A stretch of 64,000 nt of DNA, from assembly GCA_029881725.1 (NCBI GenBank), contig JAOUMB010000006.1, forward strand, positions 1 to 64,000. Direction: 5' to 3'. The position numbers and the translations under genes were made by a program. The number at the start of each line of letters is the position of its first letter. Position 1 is the stretch's first letter. Below are positions 16,218 through 25,933 of the stretch, piece after piece. This stretch comes from Nitrospirota bacterium (lineage in GTDB: Bacteria; Nitrospirota; JACRHL01). Under the pieces are notes generated by a model. It was not told the DNA's origin, did not search any database, and saw nothing but the letters and a program-made list of their open reading frames with translations.

Positions 16218-17175
16218 TCCTGGCAACGTGACCTTTTACGGCGAAGCAAATTACTACGAACTGCTGGAAGTGGAGCCGGAAGCCTCCCGCTTCGAGATCG
16301 AGCAGGCGTACCGGCAGCAGATGGAACTGTTGTCCGGCGACTCGCTGGCCACCTACGGCCTGTTCGTGGGCGAGGACCTGGTGCATGCCCGCACCCGCGT
16401 GGAGGAGGCCTACCGGGTGCTGTGCGACCCGGACCGGCGCCGCGCCTACGACCTTTCCGCCTTTGATCGCTCGGTGGTCGCGGAAGGCACGTCGGCGGAG
16501 CAGTACGGGGCCGGCGTGACCACCCCGAAAACCAGCGCGGCCGAGGCCGCCGAGGCCCTGCTGGCCGATGCCATGAGCACCGCCGACGGCATGGCCGACG
16601 CGGCCGCCCCGGACCTGGTGGACGAGCCGGAGGAAGCCAGTGAGTCCCCCGCCGTGGAGGCCGCCGCCCGGCGCGACAAATCCGGCAAGGCCGCGGAGCG
16701 GATTCCGGCTTCGCCGCCCCCCTCGGTGGCGTTCGGCACCCTGGATGGGCCCGCCGGACCGGCGCAGCCGGCGTCTCCGGAGAAACCCGGCGGGCGGGAA
16801 AAACCGGCCGGGTCCGAGACCCGTTCGTTGCCGAAGGTTCCCGGCTGGAAGGGCAGCGGCCAGACGCCCCCCAAGGCCCCGCCCGCATCGAAGCCCGCGC
16901 GGCGGGAGGTGCCCTCGGTGGACATTCAGGCCTTCGATGGCCTGAGTATGAAGGCAGCCCGCGAGCAGCAGGGCATTTCCCGTAACGATATTTCCCTGTC
17001 CACCCGCATCGCCGAGTACTACATTGAGTACATCGAGGAGGAGCGCTTCAACAAGCTTCCTCCCGTCATTTACCTGCGTGCCTATCTGCGCCAGTATGCG
17101 GAGGCCATCGGCGCCGACCCGGAAAAAACTGTCACTGGGTATCTGGAGCGGTATAATGCAAGCAAAGGGCATTGA
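16204..17175 (+). CDS. Degenerate J-domain / HTH_25 (RodZ-like) protein
   Basis: This 323-residue protein has a J-domain-like N-terminus (about 13-82: NYYELLEVEPEASRFEIEQA through RVLCDPDRRRAYDLSAF). The middle is about 150 residues, low-complexity and rich in Ala, Pro and Glu. The C-terminus is a RodZ-type helix-turn-helix (about 245-320: LSMKAAREQQGISRNDISL, then YLRAYLRQYAEAIG). The HPD triad needed to stimulate Hsp70 is absent; the corresponding loop reads LLSGDS. There is no transmembrane helix, unlike RodZ. The start is TTG 16204 with GGAG at 7 bases; GTG 16228 is the alternative. Tight coupling to the MinD-like gene suggests a physical partner. Confidence 0.87.
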   Translation: MENGDPGNVTFYGEANYYELLEVEPEASRFEIEQAYRQQMELLSGDSLATYGLFVGEDLVHARTRVEEAYRVLCDPDRRRAYDLSAFDRSVVAEGTSAEQYGAGVTTPKTSAAEAAEALLADAMSTADGMADAAAPDLVDEPEEASESPAVEAAARRDKSGKAAERIPASPPPSVAFGTLDGPAGPAQPASPEKPGGREKPAGSETRSLPKVPGWKGSGQTPPKAPPASKPARREVPSVDIQAFDGLSMKAAREQQGISRNDISLSTRIAEYYIEYIEEERFNKLPPVIYLRAYLRQYAEAIGADPEKTVTGYLERYNASKGH

Positions 17176-17272
17176 TTCCGCCCGGAGAGCGACATCGGCC
17201 GTGTTCTATTAAGCGGCTGCACGTATTCGAATAATTCCATCCCGTCGGGGAGCATTCATTAGCGGGGGAGGC

Positions 17273-18013
17273 ATGGACCGCAAGGCATTACAGAAGTTGA
17301 CCGTCAAGGCGCTGCGTGATCTGGCGCGCGAACTGGAAATTCCGGGGCGCACCCGGCTGACCAAGCCGCAACTGGTGGAAGCCATCGGTGCCCGGCAGGA
17401 GGCCGTCATGGCCGGCGCCGGTCCCGCGCAAACACCACCCGCACCGCAGGCGGTGGAGGTGTCCCACGGTTCGGCGCCCGCTTCCAGCGGGCGCGAACGG
17501 GCCGACGTGACCCTCACCGACGTGGGCGACCTGCCCGAGCGTTACGGCCACTCGCGGGTGGTGCTGCTGCTGCAAAAGCCGGGCTACCTTTACGCCTACT
17601 GGGAACTGCGCGACGACCACCTGGACAACGCCCGCAAGGAACTGGGCGACTGGGGCGCGCTCACACTGCGGGTGAAGGACGTGCTGGGCGGCGCCTGGTA
17701 CGACATCACCGTGCACTCCCCGGTGGGGGACTGGTTTTTCCGCACCGAGTGGGTGGGCCGCACCGTACTCCTGGAACTGGGGCTGCTGGGGCCGGACGGC
17801 CGTTTTCTGGTGCTCGCCACCAGCAACCGGGTGGGCATTCCCACCGGCAAGGCGTCCGATCGGGTGGATCCCGAGTGGGCGGTGCGCGACGCGGAGTTCG
17901 AGCGCATCTATGCCCTGTCCGGCGGCCTGGCGAATCAGGCGGGCGGCTCGGGGGATATTCAGCGCATGCTGCGCGAGGGGTGGCTGCCGTCGTCGGGAAC
18001 CCGGCAGGCCTGA
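17273..18013 (+). CDS. SAP/Rho-N and DUF4912 domain protein
   Basis: This 246-residue protein begins with a SAP/Rho-N-like helical domain (about 1-40: KLTVKALRDLARELEIPGRT), often nucleic-acid binding, then a Pro/Ala linker. The DUF4912 domain follows (about 80-225), with typical VVLLLQKPGYLYAYWELRDD and WYDITVHSPVGDWFF segments. DUF4912 has no known biochemical function; its fold resembles sugar- or ligand-binding modules. The ATG start at 17273 has GGGGGAGG shortly upstream. It sits 97 bases after the J-like/HTH gene and 35 bases before the GH57 gene, an order repeated in Geobacter-like genomes, so a role tied to glucan metabolism is likely. Confidence 0.87.
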   Translation: MDRKALQKLTVKALRDLARELEIPGRTRLTKPQLVEAIGARQEAVMAGAGPAQTPPAPQAVEVSHGSAPASSGRERADVTLTDVGDLPERYGHSRVVLLLQKPGYLYAYWELRDDHLDNARKELGDWGALTLRVKDVLGGAWYDITVHSPVGDWFFRTEWVGRTVLLELGLLGPDGRFLVLATSNRVGIPTGKASDRVDPEWAVRDAEFERIYALSGGLANQAGGSGDIQRMLREGWLPSSGTRQA

Positions 18014-18048
18014 GCCCAATCACCTTTATCTGACGTCGGAGGATTTCC

Positions 18049-19638
18049 TTGGAAAAGGGGTACATTTCCCTGGTCCTGCATGCCCACCTGCCGTTCGTGC
18101 GGCACCCGGAACATGCGGAATTCATGGAGGAAGACTGGCTTTTTGAAGCCATTGGCGAAACCTATCTTCCGCTGATCGGCATGATGGACCGGCTGGTGCG
18201 GGACGGGGTGCCGTTCGCGATCACCATGAGCCTGACCCCGCCCCTGTGCGAGATGCTGGCCGACCCGCTGCTGATGCAGCGTTACGACCGCCGCCTGCGC
18301 AAGCTGGTGGAACTGGCCGGCAAGGAGATCCAGCGCACCCGCGGCCACGACGACTTCCACCGCATGGCGCTGTTCTATAAAGAGCGCTTCGAGGAAGAAT
18401 TGCGCCTGTTCGAGGACGTGTGCGGACGCAACGTGCTGTCGGCGTTCCGGCGCTTCCAGGACCAGGGGGTGCTGGAGATCATCACCTGCGGCGCCACCCA
18501 CGGCTTTTTCCCGCTGATGCAGGTCAACGAGAAGGCGGTGCGGGCCCAGGTGCGGGCCGCGGTGGCCAACTACAAGAAGCACTTCGGGCGCGGCCCGCGC
18601 GGCATCTGGCTGCCCGAGTGCGGCTACTACCCGGATGTGGACCGCTTCCTCAAGGAGGAGGGGATCCAGTTTTTCCTGGTGGAGACCCACGGCATCCTGC
18701 ACGCCTCCACGCGCCCCAAATACGGCGTGTTCGCGCCGCTGTTCACCCCCTCCGGGGTGGCCGCCTTCGGCCGCGACGTGGAATCGTCCCGCCAGGTGTG
18801 GAGCGCCGAGCAGGGGTATCCGGGCGACCCCGACTACCGGGATTTTTATCGGGACATCGGCTTCGATCTGGACGAGTCCTACATCGGGCCGTACATCCAT
18901 CCGGACGGCATCCGCATCCACACCGGCATCAAGTACCACCGCATCACCGGCAAGCGGGTGGAGCACAAGGAGCCGTACCGGCGCGACTGGGCCATGGAAA
19001 AGGCCGCCTCCCACGCGGGCGACTTCCTGTTCAACCGCACCAAGCAGGTGGAGCACCTGTACGGCCTGATGGACGGCAGAAAGCCGCTGGTGGTGGCTCC
19101 CTACGATGCGGAGCTGTTCGGCCACTGGTGGTACGAGGGGCCCGAGTTCCTGGAATTCTTCATCCGCAAGGCGGCCTACGATCAGGACGTGCTGCGGCTG
19201 GTCACCCCGATCCAGTATCTGGACGAAAACCCGGTCTGCCAGCGCGCCACCCCGGCCCTGTCCAGCTGGGGGGCGGGCGGCTACAACGAGTTCTGGCTCG
19301 AGGGTTCCAACGCCTGGGTGTACCGCCACCTGCATCAGGCCGCCGACCGCATGTGCGAACTGGCGGACCGTTTCCCGCATGCCGACGGGGTGCTGGAGCG
19401 GGCCCTCAAACAGTGCGGGCGCGAACTGCTGCTGGCCCAGAGCAGCGACTGGGCGTTCATCATGCGCACCGACACCACGGTGCCGTATGCGGTCAAGCGC
19501 ACCCGCAACCACATCATGCGCTTCACCCGCCTGTACGAGGAGATCCTGGGCAACCGCATCGACGAGGGGTTCCTCAAGGAGTGCGAATGGCTGGATACCT
19601 CCTTCCAGGAACTGGACTACCGCGTCTGGGCTGACTGA
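18049..19638 (+). CDS. GH57 / DUF1957 glucan enzyme, probable 1,4-alpha-glucan branching enzyme
   Basis: This 529-residue glycoside hydrolase belongs to family 57 with a C-terminal DUF1957 domain. The opening GYISLVLHAHLPFVRHPEH is conserved motif 1. The catalytic nucleophile is Glu190 in GIWLPECGYYPD, and the acid/base is Asp353 in PYDAELFGHWWYEGPEFL. Enzymes with this layout form alpha-1,6 branches in glycogen-like glucans; some only hydrolyse, and the type cannot be fixed here. The start is TTG 18049 with GGAGGA at 5 bases. It ends the cluster of MinD-like, J-like and DUF4912 genes. No glycogen synthase or phosphorylase is in the window. Confidence 0.92.
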   Translation: MEKGYISLVLHAHLPFVRHPEHAEFMEEDWLFEAIGETYLPLIGMMDRLVRDGVPFAITMSLTPPLCEMLADPLLMQRYDRRLRKLVELAGKEIQRTRGHDDFHRMALFYKERFEEELRLFEDVCGRNVLSAFRRFQDQGVLEIITCGATHGFFPLMQVNEKAVRAQVRAAVANYKKHFGRGPRGIWLPECGYYPDVDRFLKEEGIQFFLVETHGILHASTRPKYGVFAPLFTPSGVAAFGRDVESSRQVWSAEQGYPGDPDYRDFYRDIGFDLDESYIGPYIHPDGIRIHTGIKYHRITGKRVEHKEPYRRDWAMEKAASHAGDFLFNRTKQVEHLYGLMDGRKPLVVAPYDAELFGHWWYEGPEFLEFFIRKAAYDQDVLRLVTPIQYLDENPVCQRATPALSSWGAGGYNEFWLEGSNAWVYRHLHQAADRMCELADRFPHADGVLERALKQCGRELLLAQSSDWAFIMRTDTTVPYAVKRTRNHIMRFTRLYEEILGNRIDEGFLKECEWLDTSFQELDYRVWAD

Positions 19639-19642
19639 GCGG

Positions 19643-20431
19643 GTGGTTTCCGCACCGGCCCGCACCACCGGCCGGTGGACACTGCCGCTGTTCGGCATTG
19701 CCGTCCACCACCTGGACGCGCACCTGGTGGTGGCGGAAAAGCCGCCCGGCCTGCTCATGCACCGCACCCACCCGCGCCCGCAGATGTTCTTTCAGGACCT
19801 GCTGCGCCGTGAATTGTGGGACGGCGGCCCCCTGCACGTGGTGCACCGGCTGGACCGGGAAACCTCCGGGCTGGTGGTGCTGGCCCGCGACGCCGCCACC
19901 GCCGCCCGCCTCAGCCGCCAGTTTCAGGCGCGGCAGGTGGCCAAGCGGTATCTGGCGGTGGTCACCGGCCGCGTGACGGATGACGGCGCCATCGACCTGC
20001 CCATCGGCCCCGCCACCGCTTCCGCCGTGCGCAAGAAGCGGCAGGTGGCGCCCCCGGATTCCAAAACCGCCCAAAGTGCCAAAACCATGTGGCGGGTGCT
20101 GGACCGGAATGCGGATTGCTCCCTGCTGGAGGTCACCACCGAAGGGGGGCGGCAGCACCAGATCCGGGTGCACCTGGCCCACGCGGGGCATCCGCTGGCG
20201 GGGGACAAGCTGTATGGGCCGGACGAGCGGTGGCACCTGCGCTTCCACGCGGACGGCCCGACGCCGGAGATGACCGCCGCCCTGGGGCTGGCGCGCCATG
20301 CGTTGCATGCCTCGCACCTGGCCTTCCGGCACCCGGAAAGCGGCCACCCCCTGCGCTTCGACAGCCCGTTGCCGGACGACCTGCCGTTCGGCGCGCCGGT
20401 TCCCCTTGCACCGGAGCGGGCAAACCCCTAA
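19643..20431 (+). CDS. RluA-family 23S/tRNA pseudouridine synthase
   Basis: This enzyme of about 262 residues converts uridine to pseudouridine in RNA. The catalytic Asp is in VVHRLDRETSGLVVLARD. KRYLAVVTG and the late GGRQHQIRVHLAHAGHPLAG match the RluA/RluC/RluD group. There is no S4 domain. The start is taken as GTG 19643, 5 bases after the GH57 stop, since the core (FGIAVHHLDAHLVVAEKP) needs residues soon after; no strong ribosome site is visible. RluA, RluC-like and TruC targets cannot be separated from sequence alone. It lies ahead of lysS with a 72-base gap. Confidence 0.9.
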   Translation: MVSAPARTTGRWTLPLFGIAVHHLDAHLVVAEKPPGLLMHRTHPRPQMFFQDLLRRELWDGGPLHVVHRLDRETSGLVVLARDAATAARLSRQFQARQVAKRYLAVVTGRVTDDGAIDLPIGPATASAVRKKRQVAPPDSKTAQSAKTMWRVLDRNADCSLLEVTTEGGRQHQIRVHLAHAGHPLAGDKLYGPDERWHLRFHADGPTPEMTAALGLARHALHASHLAFRHPESGHPLRFDSPLPDDLPFGAPVPLAPERANP

Positions 20432-20503
20432 CATCCGTACCCGGAGCGGGCAGTGCCCGTGCCGGGATTGCCCCCCTTTTTCACCCCCGAATGTTCCGGA
20501 ACC

Positions 20504-22021
20504 ATGTCCGACCTGCCCCGTCTTCCCGAAATGAACGATCAGGTGATCCAGCGCCTGAAAAAACTGGACACCCTTGCCGAACAGGGCATCGCCCCCTTTG
20601 GAGGGCGTTTCGAGGCCGGCGACCGCGCCGGCGACCTGCTGGCCCGCTATGACGATCCCGCCCAGCCGGTGGGGGATGAGGCCCTGGACAAGAGTCCGGT
20701 GCGGGTTCAGGTGGCCGGACGGCTGGTGTCCAAACGGCGCATGGGCAAGGCCGGTTTCGCCCACCTGCAGGACGCCACCGGCCGGATCCAGCTCTATTTC
20801 AAGAAGGACGTGCTGGGGGAGGCGGCCTACGAGGTCTACAAGGGGTGCGATCTGGGCGACATTGTGGGGGCGCAGGGGGCGCTCATGCGCACCAACTCGG
20901 GCGAACTGTCCATCGGCGTCACACACTTCACCCATCTTTCCAAGGCCCTGCGCCCGCTGCCGGAGAAATTTCACGGCCTGACCGACAAGGAAACCCGCTA
21001 CCGTCAGCGCTATCTGGACCTGATTGTAAACCCGGAGGTGAAGGGTACCTTCGTGGCCCGTTCGCGCATCATCAGCGCGGTGCGTTCGGTGCTCACCCGG
21101 GAGGGGTTCCTGGAGGTGGAAACCCCCATGCTTCAGGATCAGCCGGGAGGCGCCGCCGCCAAGCCGTTCGCCACCCACCACAACGCCCTGGGGGTGGACC
21201 TGTTTTTGCGCATCGCCCCGGAGCTGTATCTGAAGCGGCTCATCGTGGGCGGTTTCGACCGGGTGTTCGAGATCAACCGCAACTTCCGCAACGAGGGAAT
21301 GGACCTGACCCACAACCCCGAGTTCACCATGCTCGAGTTCTATCAGGCCTATGCGGACCACACCGACCTGATGCGCCTGACCGAGGCGCTGATCTGTGAC
21401 GTGGCGGAGCAGGCCGGATGCGGGGAGGAAATCGCCTTCGCCGGACACACGGTGAAGCTGGCCGGGCCGTGGCCCAAAAAGTCGTTCTTCGGCCTGCTGA
21501 TCGAGGACGCGGGGGTGCCGCGCGACATCCTCTATGACCGGGAGGCGCTGATCGCGTGCGCCCGCGGGAAGGGGCTGGACGTGGCCTCCGAGGCGCCCCT
21601 GTCCAAGGTGTGGGATACCCTTTTCGGCCTTGCCGAGGAAAAGCTGATTTCCCCCACCTTCGTCATCGACTATCCGGTGGAACTGTCGCCTCTGGCCAAG
21701 CGCAAGGCGGACGATCCGCGCCTGACCGACCGCTTCGAGTTGTTCATCGCCGGGTGGGAGATCGCCAACGGGTTTGCGGAGCTCAACGATCCCCTGGACC
21801 AGCGGCAGCGTTTCGAGGCCCAGGCGGCGCAGAAGGCGTCCGGCGACGACGAGGCCCACGGGGTGGACGAGGACTTCCTGCGCGCCCTGGAGCACGGCAT
21901 GCCGCCTACCGGCGGCGCCGGCATCGGCATCGACCGGCTGGTGATGGTGCTCACCGGCAACACCTCCATCCGCGACGTGCTGCTGTTCCCCCAGATGCGC
22001 CCCAAGGCGGGAGATCACTGA
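20504..22021 (+). CDS. lysS: Lysine--tRNA ligase, class II
   Basis: This 505-residue class II aminoacyl-tRNA synthetase charges tRNA-Lys. The N-terminal OB-fold anticodon-binding domain (about 60-150) includes [20 protein letters not shown]. The catalytic domain carries motif 2 ([18 protein letters not shown]) and motif 3 ([16 protein letters not shown]). It has the normal family length. The start is ATG 20504 ([10 protein letters not shown]), 17 codons inside a longer frame whose extra residues are not conserved. The gene is 4 bases upstream of lolC/E, the lysS-lolCD arrangement of deltaproteobacteria. Confidence 0.98.
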   Translation: MSDLPRLPEMNDQVIQRLKKLDTLAEQGIAPFGGRFEAGDRAGDLLARYDDPAQPVGDEALDKSPVRVQVAGRLVSKRRMGKAGFAHLQDATGRIQLYFKKDVLGEAAYEVYKGCDLGDIVGAQGALMRTNSGELSIGVTHFTHLSKALRPLPEKFHGLTDKETRYRQRYLDLIVNPEVKGTFVARSRIISAVRSVLTREGFLEVETPMLQDQPGGAAAKPFATHHNALGVDLFLRIAPELYLKRLIVGGFDRVFEINRNFRNEGMDLTHNPEFTMLEFYQAYADHTDLMRLTEALICDVAEQAGCGEEIAFAGHTVKLAGPWPKKSFFGLLIEDAGVPRDILYDREALIACARGKGLDVASEAPLSKVWDTLFGLAEEKLISPTFVIDYPVELSPLAKRKADDPRLTDRFELFIAGWEIANGFAELNDPLDQRQRFEAQAAQKASGDDEAHGVDEDFLRALEHGMPPTGGAGIGIDRLVMVLTGNTSIRDVLLFPQMRPKAGDH

Positions 22022-22025
22022 CCCG

Positions 22026-23292
22026 GTGCCATTCCCCCTGCTGGTTGCGGTCCGCTACCTGAAGGCGAAAAAACGCCACCGGGCCCTGGCGGTGAACACC
22101 GTGGTGTCGGTGGTCGGCGTCATGTGCGGCGTGGCCGCGCTCATCGCCACCCTGGCGGTGATGAACGGCGCCATGGAGGAAATCCGCGACAAGATTCTGG
22201 GCACCAACTCCCACGTGGTGGTCACCCACGGCTCGGCCCTGTCCGATTACCCTTCCGCCCTCGAGCGGGTGGCCCGGACGCCCGGCGTGGTGGCGGCGGC
22301 CCCGTTCATCTATGGACAGGCCCTGATCACCACCGACCTGGGGGTGCAGGGGGTGGTGCTGCGGGGTGTGGATCCACGGGAGGAAGGACGGGTCACCGAT
22401 CTGGAGCGCAACATGGTGGCGGGAGAACTGGGCGGGCTGTCGGAGCCGACCGTGCCCGGTTTCGGCCTGTTCGAAGGCGACGATCCGGCCCCGGGGGAGG
22501 CTGCCGCCATGTCCCAGCCGGGCATCATCCTCGGGCAGGAACTGGCCATCAAGCTGGGGGTGATGATGGGCACTTCCATCAGCGTGATCTCCCCGGCGGG
22601 CGAGATGGGCCCCATGGGCATCATCCCGCGCATCCGCCCGTTTACCGTGGTGGGCATTTTTTCCTCCGGCATGTACGAATACGACGCCTCCATCGCCTAC
22701 GTATCCCTGACCGACGCACAGGATTTTTTGCAAATGGGCGACCGGGTGACCGGCGTGGAGGTGCGGGTGGTGGACTTCGAGGCCGCGCCGCAGGTGGCCC
22801 GCGACCTGCGTGACGCCCTCGGCCTGGACTTCACCGTGCGCGACTGGCGCGACCTGAACCGCAACTTCTTCGAGGCGCTGGCGCTGGAAAAGGCGGTCAT
22901 GTTCATCATCCTCACGCTCATTATCGTGGTGGCCGCGTTCAACATCATCGGCACCCTGGTGATGATGGTGCTGGAAAAGGGCCGGGAGATCGCCATCCTC
23001 AAGGCCATGGGCGCCACCGGGGGCGATATCCTCAAGGTGTTCACCCTCATCGGGCTGATGATCGGCGGCGCCGGGGTGGCCCTGGGGCTGCCGTTGGGGC
23101 TTTCCCTCTGCTGGGCGGTGATGAACATGTATGAACTGCCCGGTGACGTCTATTACATCAGCCACATTCCGGTCCACCTGGTGTGGTCGGACGCGGTTGC
23201 CGTGTGCGGCGCGGCCATGCTGATTTCGCTGCTGGCGGCCCTGTATCCCGCGTGGCAGGCCGGGCGCATGAGCCCGGCGGACGGGTTGCGCT

Positions 23293-23300
<8 letters not shown>
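22026..23300 (+). CDS. lolC: Lipoprotein-releasing ABC transporter permease (LolC/LolE family)
   Basis: This 424-residue inner-membrane permease has an N-terminal transmembrane helix, a large periplasmic domain (about 45-265) and three C-terminal helices (FtsX-like). The opening LLVAVRYLKAKKRHRALAVN is family-typical, as are IAILKAMGATGGDILKVFT and the closing YPAWQAGRMSPADGLRYE. With LolD it releases outer-membrane lipoproteins from the inner membrane to LolA. The start is GTG 22026. Only one LolC/E-type permease is present beside lolD, so it may work as a homodimer like LolF. Gene symbol lolC or lolE is equally fitting. Confidence 0.94.
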
Positions 23301-23967
<667 letters not shown>

Positions 23968-24277
23968 CCCGCCCCCCGCGCGGGAGCCCCCGTTAACAAA
24001 CATTTAGGAACCGCCGCCGAACGGCCCCGCTATCATCGGGGATGAAACGAGGCGCGGATGGTGCCCGGCATCCCCCCCCCGCCGGGTGGAACCGGAATCC
24101 GACCTGAAAAAAAATGTCCTGTGTAATAAGGCGGCCACGGGGGGGATGGGGCTAAGGTGAATTGTTCCCCTTCGTCCAGGGCGTCAACATGCCAATCGGG
24201 CCGTGCCGTTCGCTGTCGGCCAGAATTAACGCAACGATGCCGGGCGGAGGGGCTCAATCTTGATCATGAGGGAAACC
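23968..24277. other. Intergenic region upstream of the NmrA-like gene
   Basis: No gene is supported here. A weak hairpin CCCCG/CGGGG lies near 24025-24042, and CCCGGC/GCCGGG near 24063-24086. An AT-rich run (AAAAAAAATGTCC, then GTGTAATAAGG) around 24106-24130 might hold a promoter, but spacing to a -35 is poor. The segment is less GC-rich than the genes around it. Confidence 0.4.
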
Positions 24278-25228
24278 ATGGCCAACAAGAAACTCATTGC
24301 AGTGGTGGGCGCCACCGGCGCCCAGGGGGGCGGGCTGGTGCGCGCGATTCTGGCCGATCCGTCCGGCGGGTACGCGGTGCGTGCCATCACCCGCGACACC
24401 AACTCGGCAAAGGCCCGGGAACTGGCGCGCATGGGGGCCCAGGTGGTGGCCGCCGACGTGGGGGATCCGGACAGCCTGAACAAGGCGTTTCAGGGGGCAT
24501 ATGGCGCTTTTTGCGTCACCTTTTTCTGGGAGCATTTTTCGCCGGAGCTGGAACTGACCCACGCCCGCAACATGGCACAGGCCGCCAAACAGGCCGGGGT
24601 GAAGCACGCCATCTGGTCCACCCTGGAGGACACCCGCAACTGGGTGCCGCTGGATGATGACCGCATGCCGACGCTGATGGGTCAGTACAAGGTGCCTCAT
24701 TTCGACGCGAAGGGGGAGGCGGACGCGGTGTTCAGGGAGATGGGGCCACCCACCACCTGCCTGCGCACCTCGTTTTACTGGGACAACCTGATTCACTTCG
24801 GCATGGGGCCCAAGCGGGGGGCGGACGGCAAGCTGGTGTTCACCCTGCCCATGGGCGACCGCAAGCTGCCGGGCATTGCCGCCAGCGACATCGGCCCCTG
24901 CGCCTATGCCATCTTCAAGGCCGGGGAGCGCTACATGGGCAAGACCGTCGGCATTGCCGGAGAGCACCTGACCGGCGCGGAGATGGCGGCGGCCCTGTCC
25001 AGGGCCATGAGCGAGGAGGTGGCCTACCAGTCCATGGCGTTCGCGGCCTACCGCAACCTGGGCTTTCCGGGGGCGGAGGACTTGGGCAACATGTTCCAGT
25101 TCAAGCACGACTTCAACGCCGATTTCTGCACCGCGCGGGACCCGCAGACCGCCCGTGCCCTGTATCCGGCCACCCACACCTTTGCCTCGTGGCTGGTGGA
25201 GCACAAGGGGCAGATTGCCGTTGAATAG
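24278..25228 (+). CDS. NmrA-like NAD(P)-binding family protein
   Basis: This 316-residue atypical short-chain dehydrogenase has a Rossmann loop AVVGATGAQGGGLVRAIL at the N-terminus. Segments such as GVKHAIWSTLEDT and HFDAKGEADAVFREM are found in NmrA/HSCARG-type redox sensors and quinone reductases; most lack the catalytic Tyr-Lys pair. The function is probably NADPH sensing or reduction of a small substrate, not known in detail. The start is ATG 24278, preceded by GAGGG at 5 bases; TTG 24260 and ATG 24266 are in frame but less well placed. It is a single-gene unit closed by the strong terminator at 25246. Confidence 0.87.
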   Translation: MANKKLIAVVGATGAQGGGLVRAILADPSGGYAVRAITRDTNSAKARELARMGAQVVAADVGDPDSLNKAFQGAYGAFCVTFFWEHFSPELELTHARNMAQAAKQAGVKHAIWSTLEDTRNWVPLDDDRMPTLMGQYKVPHFDAKGEADAVFREMGPPTTCLRTSFYWDNLIHFGMGPKRGADGKLVFTLPMGDRKLPGIAASDIGPCAYAIFKAGERYMGKTVGIAGEHLTGAEMAAALSRAMSEEVAYQSMAFAAYRNLGFPGAEDLGNMFQFKHDFNADFCTARDPQTARALYPATHTFASWLVEHKGQIAVE

Positions 25229-25245
25229 GCGGATTGGGAACAACG

Positions 25246-25281
25246 GGCCGCCCCCTGTCACCGGGGGGCGGCCTTTTTTTT
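25246..25281 (+). terminator. Rho-independent terminator
   Basis: A perfect 10-bp stem GGCCGCCCCC (25246-25255) pairs with GGGGGCGGCC (25264-25273). It has an 8-base loop and is followed by eight T residues (25274-25281). It lies 17 bases after the NmrA-like stop codon. Confidence 0.95.
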
Positions 25282-25318
25282 GGCCTGCATGCACCGGGAA
25301 TCAGGGGGGATCGTCCGG

Positions 25319-25347
25319 TTGACCGTAACCCCGGGGTGGGATAGCAT
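25319..25347 (+). promoter_or_regulatory. Candidate sigma-70 promoter of the MarR-YceI pair
   Basis: TTGACC (25319-25324) and TAGCAT (25342-25347) are separated by 17 bases. They lie 44 bases before the MarR start. An imperfect palindrome, TTAACTAATTGAGTAA at 25373-25388, sits between the promoter and the start and could be the MarR operator. Confidence 0.5.
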
Positions 25348-25390
25348 TTGCATCGGGAGAATGTAAGCACCTTAACTAATTGAGTAACCC

Positions 25391-25933
25391 TTGAACACCC
25401 TCAGTCCCGCATCGCAGGAGAGCGCGTTTTTTCGCGACCTGATCCCTGCCGCCGGGAGGGATTCGGAGGTGGTGCTCAACCTGATTCGCGCGGCGGGGCT
25501 GCTGTTTGCGCACCTGGACCGGAACTTCCGCGCCCACGGCATGAGCGAGGCCCAGTTCAACGTGCTGGTGGCGCTGGAAGACCATGACAACGGCATGACC
25601 ATGGTGGAGATCGCCCGCCGCATGCTGGTGTCCCGGGCGGGAATGTCGGGCCTGATTCGCGGGTTGGAGGGCAAGGGATGGGTGGTGCGGGCCCAGTGCC
25701 CGGAGGATGCGCGGGCGTTCCGCATCCAGCTTACCGAGGCGGGGCACCTGGCCCTCGGGCGGGTGCTGCCCGCCCACATGCAGTCGGTGGCCGAGGCGGT
25801 GGCGTTTCTGCCCGCCGGGGACAAGGCGAGTCTGATCGGAATTTTAACGCGTCTGCGCGGGCATCTGGCCTGTCTGCGGGCGCACGGGGACGCGGGGGAA
25901 CCCGCCAACAATCAAACGGGAGAGACAGAATGA
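25391..25933 (+). CDS. MarR family transcriptional regulator
   Basis: This 180-residue winged-helix regulator has the MarR DNA-binding region around residues 50-120: GMSEAQFNVLVALEDH, then MVEIARRMLVSRAGMSGLIR, and the wing RAFRIQLTEAGH. MarR proteins usually bind as dimers and release DNA on contact with phenolic or oxidising ligands. The TTG 25391 start is weakly supported by its ribosome site. The stop overlaps the YceI start (ATGA), so regulator and target are made together, and the palindrome at 25373 suggests autoregulation. The C-terminus (CLRAHGDAGEPANNQTGETE) is flexible. Confidence 0.92.
   Translation: MNTLSPASQESAFFRDLIPAAGRDSEVVLNLIRAAGLLFAHLDRNFRAHGMSEAQFNVLVALEDHDNGMTMVEIARRMLVSRAGMSGLIRGLEGKGWVVRAQCPEDARAFRIQLTEAGHLALGRVLPAHMQSVAEAVAFLPAGDKASLIGILTRLRGHLACLRAHGDAGEPANNQTGETE

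Noticed and set aside
19574..22018. Minus-strand open frame of over 800 codons opposite lysS and the RluA-type gene
   Set aside because: It is antisense to two well-supported genes and has low-complexity composition with no motif.
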